Of a stretch of DNA of 34,556 nt, positions 25,706 to 34,321 are shown in pieces. Position 1 is the stretch's first letter, and each line of letters opens with the position of its first letter. The position numbers and the translations under genes were made by a program. The notes beneath the pieces were generated by a model that saw only the letters and a list, made by a program, of their open reading frames with translations, made no database searches and was not told the DNA's origin. The DNA comes from Deltaproteobacteria bacterium (GTDB lineage: Bacteria; Myxococcota_A; UBA796; JAFGLY01). Where the stretch lies: assembly GCA_016927815.1 (NCBI GenBank), contig JAFGLY010000212.1, positions 1 through 34,556 on the forward strand, in the 5' to 3' direction.

Positions 25706-26293
25706 ATGAAACCCAAGGACGAGACCCTCAAGGACGGGACGACCGTCCACATCCGCAAGGTGACCTCCCACGACCTCGACCGCCTGATGGCGTTCTACAA
25801 CGACCTGCCTGGGGAGGATCGGCGCTACCTCAAGTTCGACGTCACGGACCGCGAGGCGGTCCGCAGGCGGCTCCGGCAGATGCGCGGCGGCCGGCTGCTG
25901 CGCATCGCCGCCCTGTCGGAGGACGCGATCGTCGGAGACGGCGTCCTCGAGTTCTCCCCGGAGAGCTGGCTGTGCGATCACGCCGAGGTCCGGGTGCTGG
26001 TGGCCCGCCCCTTCCAGCACCGGGGCGTGGGCAGCGCGCTCATGCGCGAGCTGTATTTCATGGCCATCGCCCGAGGCGTCCACAAGCTGGTCGGAATGGT
26101 GGCGCGACCCCAGCACGCGGCCATTGCGATCTGCCACAAGCTCGGCTTCCGCGAGCAGGTGTTGATCCCCGACTACGTCCGGGACACCCGGGGCGAGCAC
26201 CAGGACCTGGTCGTGCTCATCGCCGACATCCACGACCTCTGGCACGAGCTGGAGTGGCTCTACAAGGACCAGGACATGCGCCGCTACCAGTAG
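25706..26293 (+). CDS. GNAT family N-acetyltransferase
   Basis: A 195-residue GNAT-fold protein. The acetyl-CoA binding signature (R/Q)xxGxG/A is seen as RPFQHRGVGSALM near residues 98-110, followed by the usual helix and the late motif AIAICHKLGFREQ. Start ATG 25706 follows CCGGAGGG and lies 28 bases after the HdrC-HdrB stop in the same direction, so it is likely the last gene of the operon. GNAT proteins acetylate proteins, antibiotics or metabolites. Control of the acyl-CoA producing Kor enzyme by lysine acetylation is a tempting but unsupported idea. Confidence 0.8.
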   Translation: MKPKDETLKDGTTVHIRKVTSHDLDRLMAFYNDLPGEDRRYLKFDVTDREAVRRRLRQMRGGRLLRIAALSEDAIVGDGVLEFSPESWLCDHAEVRVLVARPFQHRGVGSALMRELYFMAIARGVHKLVGMVARPQHAAIAICHKLGFREQVLIPDYVRDTRGEHQDLVVLIADIHDLWHELEWLYKDQDMRRYQ

Positions 26294-26379
26294 GGGCCGG
26301 TCCGAACGACACGAGCCGGCGCTCTGGGACCGACGCGGACACCGACGCCGAGGAGTCGACGGCGGCCCCGGCGCCGGCC

Positions 26380-27720
26380 TCAGTCCGGAATGCCGTACTT
26401 GCGGAGCTTGTAGCGGAAGGCGTTGCGCTCCAGCCCGAGGGACTGCGCGGCCCTGGCCTTGACTCCGTCGTGCCGTTCGAGCGCGCGCCGCAACACCTGC
26501 TCCTCCACGGACTCCATCCAGGCCACGAGGTCGAAGTCGCCCTCGGGCACACCGGGCAGGCTGTACGCCAGCGTCGGGGCCGGGCCCTCCATGGGCAGGT
26601 CCCGGGCCGCCACCCGGTCGCCCGGTACGAGCACCGCGACCCGCTCGGCCATGTTGCCCAGTTCACGGATGTTGCCCGGCCAGGAGTAGTCGAGCAGCCG
26701 CTGCAGTGCGGACGGCTCCACGAGAGGCGGTTCGCGCCCGGCGCGCCGGCAGGCCTGGCGCAACGCGTGGCCGAAGAGCAGCAGCACGTCGTCGCCCCTG
26801 GCCCGCAAGGGAGGCAGTTCGATGGGAATCACGTTGAGACGGAAGTAGAGGTCGCGCCGAAATTCGGGGTTCGAGGTGAGGTCGCGATGGGTGGCCGCGA
26901 TGAGGCGCACGTCCACGGACCGATCTCGGGTCTCGCCGACGCGCCGGATGGTCCGCTCCTCGATGGCTCGCAGCAGCCCCGTCTGGGCCGAGGCGGACAG
27001 CTCGGCAACCTCGTCCAGGAACAGCGTGCCGCCGTTGGCTGCCTCGAAGAGCCCCGCACGGTCTCCCACGGCGCTGGTGAACGATCCCTTGGCATGGCCG
27101 AACAGCTCGGCCTCCACGAGGGTTGCCGGGATGGCTCCGGCGTTCACCGCCACCAGCGGCTTCTGGGCTCGTCTGGAGCGCTGGTGGATGCGGCGTGCGA
27201 GCAGCTCCTTCCCGGTCCCGGTCTCCCCCGTGATGAGCACGTTCGCGTCGCTCGCCGCCGCGCGGTCCGCTCGGGCCAGGGCCGCGCGCAGCGCCGCGGA
27301 GCTGCCCACGATGGGGTCGCTCTCCGGCTCGCCGGCCCGCCGTGCCGCCATCTGGAGGCGCCGCATGTCGGATGCGTTCCGGACCTGCACCTCCAGCGCC
27401 GCGAAGTGGATGGGCTTGGTGAGGAAGGAGAAGGCACCCGCTCGTGTAGCCTCCACCGCGCGGTCGATGGAGGCATAGGCGGTCACGAGGATAACTGGAA
27501 GATCCGCGTCGAAGGCGTGGACCTCCCGCATCAGGCCGATCCCGTCGAGCCCGTCCATCCTCAGGTCGGTCACGATGACATCGGGAAGTTCGTTGCCGAT
27601 CAACGTCAGCGCGGCACGGCCGTCCTCGGCCGTGGAGGTCTCGTAGCCGGCATCCGTGAGAAGCTCGGCGAGAGCCTCGGCGCTGGGCAGGTGGTCATCG
27701 ACGACGAGCACGCGGGTCAT
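26380..27720 (-). CDS. NtrC-family sigma54-dependent response regulator
   Basis: A 446-residue activator with receiver, AAA+ and Fis-type HTH domains. Receiver: acidic pocket Asp8/Asp9, phospho-acceptor Asp52 (VIVTDLRMDG), Thr80 and Lys102. AAA+: Walker A GETGTGK (165-171), the sigma54-contact loop GSFTSA (212-217) instead of GAFTGA, and Walker B GTLFLDE (231-237). C-terminus: AAQSLGLERNAFRYKLRKYGI. It starts at ATG 27720, overlapping the kinase stop by ATGA. The long open frame upstream belongs to a shadow of the kinase. The gene converges on the Hdr operon; a role in its control is plausible from position only. Confidence 0.95.
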   Translation of the reverse strand: MTRVLVVDDHLPSAEALAELLTDAGYETSTAEDGRAALTLIGNELPDVIVTDLRMDGLDGIGLMREVHAFDADLPVILVTAYASIDRAVEATRAGAFSFLTKPIHFAALEVQVRNASDMRRLQMAARRAGEPESDPIVGSSAALRAALARADRAAASDANVLITGETGTGKELLARRIHQRSRRAQKPLVAVNAGAIPATLVEAELFGHAKGSFTSAVGDRAGLFEAANGGTLFLDEVAELSASAQTGLLRAIEERTIRRVGETRDRSVDVRLIAATHRDLTSNPEFRRDLYFRLNVIPIELPPLRARGDDVLLLFGHALRQACRRAGREPPLVEPSALQRLLDYSWPGNIRELGNMAERVAVLVPGDRVAARDLPMEGPAPTLAYSLPGVPEGDFDLVAWMESVEEQVLRRALERHDGVKARAAQSLGLERNAFRYKLRKYGIPD

Positions 27721-29120
27721 GGCGCTTCCTGGCGGAGGTCGAGGCGGAAGGTGGCCGGACGGAGGCGTACGAGCACCAGGTCGCCTCCCAGCGCCCGGCA
27801 GATGCGGCGGGACTGGGGCAGGCCCAGGCCGGTGCCGGTGGCCCGGGTGGTGTGGAACCACTCGAAGATCCTGCCCACCATGGCATCCTCGATGCCCGGA
27901 CCGTCGTCCTCGACGGTGATCGCGCCGGGCTCCACCCGGATCCGGACCTGGGTCGCACCGGCCTCCTCGGCGTTGCGCAGGAGGTTCCAGAGCACCTGGC
28001 GGACGAGGTTCGGATCGGTCCAGGCGGTCACGCGCGGCCCCTCCTCGAGCCGGACCGCCGCCGGCCCCGGGCCGTCGGCAATGGCCTCGGCGACGACCGT
28101 CCTCAAGGCCACCTGGGCGAAGCGGGGTTCCACCGGCTTGGAGAGGTCCAGGAACCGTCCGACGATGTCCTCGATCTCCTTGATGTTCCGGCTGGCACGG
28201 GTCGTGAGCTTCAAGCGGCGATCGGGATCCTCGGCATGGGCCAGGGTCTCCAGGGTGAGGCTCAAGGCGTGCAGCGGGTTGCGCACCTCGTGGGCCACGG
28301 CGGCGGCGAGGGCCTGGACCTGGACGACCTGGGCGCTGTGGGCCTGCGTGAGGGCGACGTCCCGCTCGCAGATCGCGCCGAGGAGTGCGCGCACGGACAT
28401 GGCCAGCCCCCGTACCTCGACGGGTCCGTCCACGTGAATGTCCTCCGGAACGGCGCCCGGCTTCAGGCGTCGGATCTCCCGGTCGAGCCGGGCCAACGGC
28501 AACGTGACGGCCGCGGCCAGTAGAGCGCCCACGATGCTCGTCAGGAGGAGCACCAGCCCGGTCACCAGGAGCAGGATGGTCTGGACCCGATCGACCACGT
28601 CGAGAAACGCCCCGCTCCCCTCCACGCCGAGCCTCCAGCCGGGATGCCCGGGGACGGAGGTGTAGGCGGCGCGCTGGGAACGGCCCTCGGCGGTTCGAAA
28701 CATCGCGCCGACCGTGGTACCGCTCGAGACGGGCTGAGAGGGCGGCGTGCCGGAGAGCGGTGCGTGCCAGGGGTGGGTCGGGCTCACGATCGGCGGTCCC
28801 TCGGGAGGGAACAGCGCTGCCGACTGCAGGCCCGCGACTCCGATCAGGGCTGAGATCCGGGAGCCGACATCCGCACGGGCCTCCTCCGCCCCGGGCGCCG
28901 ATGCGTCCTCCAGGGGGGCCTCCTGGAGGGACGACGCCATCAACCCCGCCTGGGCGGCCAGTTTCTCTCCGAGCGCATTCACCAGCGCCACCTCGGTGGT
29001 CTGGGACCAGACCAGGACCAGCGCGATGGTGACGAGCAGGCCCACGGCAACCGTGGCCAGCCACGCCATGAGCCAGGACGTCCAGCGATGGACCTTCAGG
29101 AAGCGTTGGAGCAGGGGCAT
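27717..29120 (-). CDS. Membrane sensor histidine kinase, NtrB-like
   Basis: A 467-residue kinase: TM1 (about 15-38), an extracytoplasmic sensor of about 145 residues, TM2 (about 185-210), a HAMP-like region, then HisKA with AVAHEVRNPLHALSL (phospho-acceptor His277) and HATPase with N-box NLLRNAEEAG, G1 VEDDGPGIED and G2 GTGLGLPQS. It phosphorylates the adjacent regulator. No cysteines, heme or PAS signature are visible in the sensor, so the stimulus is unknown. ATG 29120 is the first plausible start for TM1; its Shine-Dalgarno sequence is weak. Frames further upstream are low-complexity and unsupported. Confidence 0.93.
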   Translation of the reverse strand: MPLLQRFLKVHRWTSWLMAWLATVAVGLLVTIALVLVWSQTTEVALVNALGEKLAAQAGLMASSLQEAPLEDASAPGAEEARADVGSRISALIGVAGLQSAALFPPEGPPIVSPTHPWHAPLSGTPPSQPVSSGTTVGAMFRTAEGRSQRAAYTSVPGHPGWRLGVEGSGAFLDVVDRVQTILLLVTGLVLLLTSIVGALLAAAVTLPLARLDREIRRLKPGAVPEDIHVDGPVEVRGLAMSVRALLGAICERDVALTQAHSAQVVQVQALAAAVAHEVRNPLHALSLTLETLAHAEDPDRRLKLTTRASRNIKEIEDIVGRFLDLSKPVEPRFAQVALRTVVAEAIADGPGPAAVRLEEGPRVTAWTDPNLVRQVLWNLLRNAEEAGATQVRIRVEPGAITVEDDGPGIEDAMVGRIFEWFHTTRATGTGLGLPQSRRICRALGGDLVLVRLRPATFRLDLRQEAP

Positions 29121-29285
29121 GGGGGCCGGCCGTGTCGGACGGTACCACCTTCCTCGTAAGAGGGGAACGACCGCAGGGAAGCAAGAACCGCGCCATGCGG
29201 GCCTGAAGGCCCATCGCAGCGTGGAGAAGGGGCTCCGGGAGGCTCGATCCTCTCTGGCCTGGATCGGGATTCGCCGCAAGGGGGC

Positions 29286-29340
29286 CCTGTCATGAAATCG
29301 AAAGTTTTCTTCCCTTCGACGAAAGATTTTTTTCGTCCCC
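29286..29340. promoter_or_regulatory. AT-rich hairpin in a divergent promoter region
   Basis: The 299-base gap between the leftward kinase and rightward radical SAM gene contains one conspicuously AT-rich patch in otherwise GC-rich DNA. Within it GACGAAA (29318-29324) and TTTCGTC (29331-29337) form a perfect 7-base inverted repeat around GATTTT, and a related CGAAAG-TTTTC unit lies just upstream. It could be an operator, an UP element or a terminator-like structure. I see no clear -10/-35 pair. The rest of the gap shows nothing else that I can interpret. Confidence 0.45.
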
Positions 29341-29419
29341 CTCGATCCATGCCCAGGAACGGTGGGCCTGCCTCGGGCTCGCGGGCGCCGGTCCGTTCCG
29401 TGCGAGGTAAAGGGCCTCC

Positions 29420-31087
29420 ATGCCCGAAGCCCGCGTCCTGGTGGTCCATGCCAACCCGCTGGGCGGGGCCGTGCCGCCCTACGGCGCCGAACGGGTGGCG
29501 CAGGCGCTGGTCCTCGGCGGCTGCGCCGTCCACCTCTCCATCCCGTTCCTGGCTGCTCGTCCCGTCCGGGCGTTCGTGGCGGATCTCGATTGGGATCCCT
29601 GCCTGGTGGCCCTCTCGCTGCGCAACGCGGACGACGCCCTCGTGGTCCGCTCCCCGAGCGGCCGCGGCTCCATCGACACGCGCTCCTGCCTGCCCGCGGT
29701 CCGGCCGCTCGTGGTCGCGGCCCGGGCCCGCGAGGTGCCCGTGCTCGCGGGGGGCACGGGCATCGCGGCCCTCGGCCCGGCGGGGCTCGCGGCCCTCGGC
29801 GTGGACCTCGGGGTTTCGGGCCCGGCCGACGATCTCCTGGTCCGCATGGGCCGGGCGCTCGCGGCGGGTGTGCCCTTTCCGGAGAGCCTCCCGGCCGATC
29901 CCCGGGTGATTGCGGCTCGGGGACATCCTCCCGGCCGGGGCGCGTCCACGTTGCCCGACGACGCAGGGTGCCAGGCACCCGGCCCGACCCCTCGACTCGG
30001 TGAGGGGCTCGCGCTCGCGCGATTCTGGGGCACCCGGCTGCCCGTGTCCACCTCCGCCGGGTGCGACCGGCGCTGCTGGTTCTGCGTGGAAGGCGCCGCT
30101 CTGGCGGGCCGGGTCCGGCCCCGGCCACCCGAGGAGGTGGCGGCCGAGGTCGCACGACTCGTGCGAGGCGGGTTTCCCCGGATCTGGCTCGCGGCCTCCG
30201 AGTTGAACGTTCCGGACGCGGTCCACGCCGTGGCCGTGCTGCGAGCCATCGCGCGGACCGGTGTGCGGGTCGACGTGCGCACGTTTCTGCAGGCGGGCGC
30301 GGTCGACGACGACCTGCTCTCGGCCCTCGAGGATCTGGGCGTGGATCCTGAGGATCTCGGCTTCGAGTTCGGACATCTCGATCCGGATCTCCTGGCCCGG
30401 GGGGCAGGCCCGGCCCCACGCGCCGCCGTGGATCGCGTCGTGGAGACGTGGCTGCGGCGCGGCTACCGGATGCTGGGCGGAACCGTGCTGTTCGGTGGGC
30501 ACCCGGCCGAGACCCGTGCGACCGTGGACCGGGCCCTCGAGGCCGCCCGGGCCATCGACGCCGCCCTGCCCGACGGGTTCGGGCTCGCGTTCAGCGCGGG
30601 CGCCCGGGTCTACCCCGCTGCGCCCCTCGGCCGCTGGGTGGCTTCGCAACCCGAGGAGGCCCGGCCTCACCTCTACGGAAGAGGCCCCGAGGATCTCGCC
30701 CGGCCGGTGGTCTACTGCCGCCCGATGCCGCCTCGGGCGCTCCTCGAGGTCGTACTCGAAGGCCTCCGCCCCCTCCGTGGCCCGGTCACGCCGCTCAACG
30801 CCACCGCCCCCGCCCGGCCGGCCGCGCGGCGGGCGCTCGCGCTGGTGGATCGGTCGGTCCTGGCCGCCCGTTCGGGCCGCACGGGCGCGGCCTTGCGCGC
30901 GCTCTCCGCCGCACTGCGTCACGATCCCGAGCAACGCGACGCGCTGCGTCACCGGGCGCTGCTCCTCGCGAACGTGCGCGGGGATCGCCTGGGCGCCCGC
31001 GCCGCGCTCCTCCGCTTGAGGCGCCTGGTCGACGGCGAGGCCGCCGCCGAGGTGGACGCCGCACTGGCCGTGCTGGGCCCGCCGTGA
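29420..31087 (+). CDS. Radical SAM protein with B12-binding-like N-terminus
   Basis: A 555-residue protein. The N-terminal 180 residues resemble a cobalamin-binding Rossmann domain (VLVVHANPLGG and AGGTGIAALG) but lack a clear DxHxxG cobalamin ligand. The radical SAM cluster motif is AGCDRRCWFC, with Cys215/219/222 (CxxxCxxC). The TIM barrel continues with IWLAASELNVPD and a late FGGHPAET strand; the last 100 residues are TPR-like helices (RTGAALRALSAALRHDPEQ). The reaction is unknown; family members perform methyl transfer, ring formation or thiol insertion. It is coupled to the DUF434 gene by a four-base GTGA overlap, so the two work together. Confidence 0.85.
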   Translation: MPEARVLVVHANPLGGAVPPYGAERVAQALVLGGCAVHLSIPFLAARPVRAFVADLDWDPCLVALSLRNADDALVVRSPSGRGSIDTRSCLPAVRPLVVAARAREVPVLAGGTGIAALGPAGLAALGVDLGVSGPADDLLVRMGRALAAGVPFPESLPADPRVIAARGHPPGRGASTLPDDAGCQAPGPTPRLGEGLALARFWGTRLPVSTSAGCDRRCWFCVEGAALAGRVRPRPPEEVAAEVARLVRGGFPRIWLAASELNVPDAVHAVAVLRAIARTGVRVDVRTFLQAGAVDDDLLSALEDLGVDPEDLGFEFGHLDPDLLARGAGPAPRAAVDRVVETWLRRGYRMLGGTVLFGGHPAETRATVDRALEAARAIDAALPDGFGLAFSAGARVYPAAPLGRWVASQPEEARPHLYGRGPEDLARPVVYCRPMPPRALLEVVLEGLRPLRGPVTPLNATAPARPAARRALALVDRSVLAARSGRTGAALRALSAALRHDPEQRDALRHRALLLANVRGDRLGARAALLRLRRLVDGEAAAEVDAALAVLGPP

Positions 31088-31776
31088 CGCCCGGCACGCC
31101 CGATCGCGGGGCCCACCCGGGGGATGCCGAGCTGCTGGGTCCGGCCGCCCTGCCCCGGCTCCGGGAGGCCTCGGCCGACCTCGCCTGGCTCCTGGGACGT
31201 GGCTACGCCGAGACCGCAGCCCTGGCCCTGGTGGGGGATCGCTTCCAGCTCCCGGCGCGCGCCCGGACGGCCGTCTTGCGGGGCACGTGCACGGCAGAGC
31301 ACGCCCGATCGCGGCGCGAGCGCCGGGTTTCGATCCCGAGACGGCAGGTGGTCGTGGACGGCTTCAACGTGCTCGTCACGGTGGAGTCGGCCCTCGCCGG
31401 TGCCCCCCTGGTGCGCGGCACGGACGGCCTCCTGCGCGACCTGGCCGGCGTCCACGGCGCCTGGCGGAGCATGGCCTGGACCGAACGCGCCCTCGACCGG
31501 CTCGCCGAGGTCCTCGCGCCTGCCGCGGCGGTACGCTGGCTCCTGGACCGGCCGGTCGCCCACAGCGGACGCCTGGCCTCCCGCCTGAGAGACCGGGGAT
31601 TCGATGCCGAGACCGTCTGGGACGTGGATGCCACCCTGGCGGCCACATGCGCCGAGGGGACCTGGGTGGGCGCCACGGCCGATGGTCCGCTCCTGGGCCG
31701 CCTGCCCGCGGCCGTGGACCTCGTGGGCCCCGTCGTGGTCCGCATCCCCGATGCCTGGATCGTGGACCTCGGGTGA
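31084..31776 (+). CDS. DUF434/DUF5616 protein, unknown function
   Basis: A 230-residue protein. N-terminus: LREASADLAWLLGRGY and LALVGDRFQLPARARTA, typical of DUF434. The second half has VVDGFNVLVTVESALAG, typical of DUF5616. These two domains usually occur together, often in archaea. There is no assigned activity; the Asp residues in VVDGFN and in WDVDATL could bind metal, as in PIN-like nucleases (inference). It starts with GTG 31084 inside the radical SAM stop codon, so the two are co-translated. Confidence 0.8.
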   Translation: MTPGTPDRGAHPGDAELLGPAALPRLREASADLAWLLGRGYAETAALALVGDRFQLPARARTAVLRGTCTAEHARSRRERRVSIPRRQVVVDGFNVLVTVESALAGAPLVRGTDGLLRDLAGVHGAWRSMAWTERALDRLAEVLAPAAAVRWLLDRPVAHSGRLASRLRDRGFDAETVWDVDATLAATCAEGTWVGATADGPLLGRLPAAVDLVGPVVVRIPDAWIVDLG

Positions 31777-31796
31777 CCGCCTGTCCGGGCGTCCCT

Positions 31797-31835
31797 GCGG
31801 CCCCGCCCAGGGAGGGCCAGGAGTGCCGGGGCCGC
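31797..31835. terminator. Possible bidirectional terminator hairpin
   Basis: GCGGCCCCG (31797-31805) and CGGGGCCGC (31827-31835) form a 9-base perfect inverted repeat with a 21-base loop in the 60-base gap between converging genes. A smaller TCCCTG/CAGGGA pair overlaps it. There is no T tract on either strand, so efficient intrinsic termination is uncertain. Confidence 0.4.
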
Positions 31836-31836
31836 G

Positions 31837-32268
31837 TCACGGGACGGAGGACGGGCGGAGCGAGGCCGCCCACGCTCCCAGGGCGACCCGGTCGGCCTCC
31901 CCCAGGCGGGCCTCCGGGTGGAGGCACAGGTAGAGGCCCGGGGGCATGGTGCCGTCCTGGATCTCCTCGACCATCTCGGCAGCCACCGCGGCGCGGCTGA
32001 CGGCCCCGAACTCGCCCCAGGCGGAGAGGTCCAGCGCCTGCCTGCCCTCCTTCACGTGGTGGGAGACGAGCCAGGAGACCGGAGCCACCCGGGCGTACCA
32101 GGGCCAACGGGTCTCTCGCGAGTGGCAGTCGTAGCAGGCGTGGCGGAGCCGGTCCGCGACCTCGTTCGGCCCGTCGAAATCCGCGACCACGGGTGGGTTC
32201 GATCGATCCACGGGCACGAACTGGAGGCCGATTGCGAGGAGCAGGAGGACGACGAGGAGCCACCGCAT
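31837..32268 (-). CDS. Small exported mono-heme protein (Haem_bd-like)
   Basis: A 143-residue protein with an N-terminal membrane anchor (LLVVLLLLAIGLQFVPV), then the family-typical DRSNPPV and the heme motif CYDCHS (CXXCH) followed by ETRWPWYARVAPVSWLV. It ends with a helix ALGAWAASL. This arrangement fits the Haem_bd domain of small periplasmic cytochromes. The start at ATG 32268 is set by the anchor; no good Shine-Dalgarno sequence is seen. The 264 bases upstream, to the GTPase stop, contain no gene that I can support. Confidence 0.87.
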   Translation of the reverse strand: MRWLLVVLLLLAIGLQFVPVDRSNPPVVADFDGPNEVADRLRHACYDCHSRETRWPWYARVAPVSWLVSHHVKEGRQALDLSAWGEFGAVSRAAVAAEMVEEIQDGTMPPGLYLCLHPEARLGEADRVALGAWAASLRPSSVP

Positions 32269-32532
32269 GCCGGGAGGGTACCGGCTGACCTCCGATCCAG
32301 TCAAGGCAGCCCGGATCTGGAGTTGGCCCACTCCTGGGCCCAGCGGCGGAGAGAGCCACGTGGCCGGGCCGCGGGCGGACGTGGGGCGATCCGGGTGCGG
32401 GATCGGGGACCCGGAGGCGCGACGTACGGACGGATCGGACCCCGCCGTGGAGGCGGTTCGGCGCTTCGAAGGCAAGGACCCTCGAGGAGGGGCGACGGGT
32501 TCGCGATCGACCCCTCGTACGCGCCAGCCCTC

Positions 32533-34284
32533 CTAGGGAGGGGCGCCCGGAAGACGCGTGGGAGCTTCGCACCTCAGCGCGTCCAGCGCTCGGTTCCATC
32601 GGTCGATGCGGGCGATCTCGTCCTCGACGGCCCGCGCTCCCTCGTCGTGGAGTCGCCGGGCACGGGCGAGGGCCTCCTCTCCGGACGCCCGCACACCTTC
32701 GAGCAGGTCGCGGACCCGGCGTAGGACCCGGCGGTGGCTCTCGCGCACGCGGTCGTCGAAGTCGTGCTGGATGCGGCTGGCGTTGGAGCGGATCAATCGC
32801 TCCAGGTAGGTGCCCACCTTGCGCTCGATGGCGGTGAGCGTGGCCTCCCGGTCGCGCAGGCAGGCGAGGATCCAGCCCCAGGGGCCCTGGCCGGTGAGGG
32901 TCATGATGCGCGTGTAGAAGAGCCCGCTCGGGACGCGGAACCCGGTCTCGGGCTCCAGTACGCGGGGCAGGCCGGCGAGGGGGGCGGTCCCCTCCGATGC
33001 GAGCCGTTCGAGAAAGCCGGCGGCGATGGCGGTGAACCGGTTCGTCGCCTGGAGGTAGAGGTCCTCGCACAGCGGTCGGACCTCGGCCAGCCAGGCGTCC
33101 AGCCATCGCTCGGCGATCTCCCGGGCCACCTGTTCGGCGGCGGGATGGAGGCAACGGGCGGGGAGCCCGGCCCGCTCGGGCGAGCGGAGCGCGCGGGCCA
33201 ACGCTTCCTTCGCGGCCGAGACGGCCTGTTCGAGGAACGCCTCCTTCTGGCGCTCGAACGCACGGGCGAGTCGCCGCTGCTCGGCCGCGAAGAGGGGTTC
33301 GAGGTCGCCCGTGGCGGTGACGGCGTCCTCCACGCACCGGGCGAGCGCAGCCACCCGGGCCTCGGTTTCGTGGAGGGGGCGCAAGAGCGCGTCCCGCCGG
33401 GCGGCGAGATCCGCGCCGAGCGTCGAGGCGAGGCGATGGCGGCCCCGCACAGAGGCGCTCAGCACGAGCGCACGGCCCGAGCTCAGGGCCAGGTCCGAGA
33501 GCGCGGCCTCCAGCGCGGGCCAGTCGCGCTCGGGGCCGGTGCCGGCCTGGTGCTCGGTCGCGCTCACGAGGAGCACGGGCCCCGGATCGCGCCCGAGCCG
33601 TCGGCCGAGCACGTCCCGGGCGAAGGCAGCCGCCTCGCGGGCCTCCGGCTCGGGCAGCCGGTCGGCCTTGTTGCAGGCCAAAATCAGGGAACCGTCCGCC
33701 TGTCGTGCGACCTCGGCCACGAGGTCCGCCTCCTCGGCCGTGAGGGGCGGATCGGCCCCCAGCACGACGAGGGCAGCGTCCACCTGGGGCACGAACTTGC
33801 GGGTCGTGGCCGTGTTGCCGGCGAAGACCGAGCCGACGCCCGGGGTGTCCACGAGGCAGAGCCCCGAGGCGAGGAGCGGATGGGGCAGGCGGATCTCCAC
33901 GCCCGCCACTCCCTTCACGTTCTCGGGGTTCTTGGCCTCGGTGACCCAGTCGGCGAGAGAGCCCGGATCGACCTCGGCCACCTCGCCCGAGGCAAAGCGT
34001 ACCCGGGCATCGCGGGCCGGCCCGTACCGGACCACCGTCACGGCCGCGGTGACCGGGACCACACCCACGGGAAGGAGGGGCTCGCCGACCAGCGCGTTCA
34101 CGAGGCTGGACTTGCCCCGCTTGAACTGGCCGACGCAGGCCACGAAGAAGCGGCCGTCCCCGACGCGGTCCGCGAGCGACCGCACCTCCGCGGCGACCCG
34201 CGGCGAGCCCGCCTCGTCCGCGAGGCGGGCCAGGGCGTCGAGCGTGTCCTGGGGAACGAGGTCGGGGTTGCAGGGCTCCTGCAC
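32533..34284 (-). CDS. Dynamin-like large GTPase
   Basis: A 583-residue bacterial dynamin-like protein. G1 GQFKRGKSS (52-60), G2 region VVPVTAAVT (75-83), G3 DTPGVGS (about 145) and G4 NKAD (about 204) are all present. The rest is mostly long Ala/Arg/Glu helices forming the stalk, with one less helical stretch (GLFYTRIMTLTGQGPWGW) that could be a membrane paddle. Such proteins remodel or protect membranes; the exact role is unknown. Start GTG 34284 follows GCGGAG. A short hairpin CCCTCC-TAG-GGAGGG covers the stop (32528-32542). Usually two such genes lie side by side; only one is seen here. Confidence 0.9.
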   Translation of the reverse strand: MQEPCNPDLVPQDTLDALARLADEAGSPRVAAEVRSLADRVGDGRFFVACVGQFKRGKSSLVNALVGEPLLPVGVVPVTAAVTVVRYGPARDARVRFASGEVAEVDPGSLADWVTEAKNPENVKGVAGVEIRLPHPLLASGLCLVDTPGVGSVFAGNTATTRKFVPQVDAALVVLGADPPLTAEEADLVAEVARQADGSLILACNKADRLPEPEAREAAAFARDVLGRRLGRDPGPVLLVSATEHQAGTGPERDWPALEAALSDLALSSGRALVLSASVRGRHRLASTLGADLAARRDALLRPLHETEARVAALARCVEDAVTATGDLEPLFAAEQRRLARAFERQKEAFLEQAVSAAKEALARALRSPERAGLPARCLHPAAEQVAREIAERWLDAWLAEVRPLCEDLYLQATNRFTAIAAGFLERLASEGTAPLAGLPRVLEPETGFRVPSGLFYTRIMTLTGQGPWGWILACLRDREATLTAIERKVGTYLERLIRSNASRIQHDFDDRVRESHRRVLRRVRDLLEGVRASGEEALARARRLHDEGARAVEDEIARIDRWNRALDALRCEAPTRLPGAPP

Positions 34285-34321
34285 GGTGGCTCCGCTCGCA
34301 GCCGAGGGTTGCGGTGCCGGT

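Noticed and set aside
26294-26379. A terminator between the GNAT gene and the response regulator
   Set aside because: CGGTCC/GGACCG (26298-26332) and a GCCGGCGC/GCGCCGGC pair exist, but the loops are long and there is no T tract; too weak in GC-rich DNA.
32269-32532. Extended N-terminus of the mono-heme protein or a separate gene
   Set aside because: The frame is open, but its sequence is low in conservation features and the membrane anchor begins at 32268.
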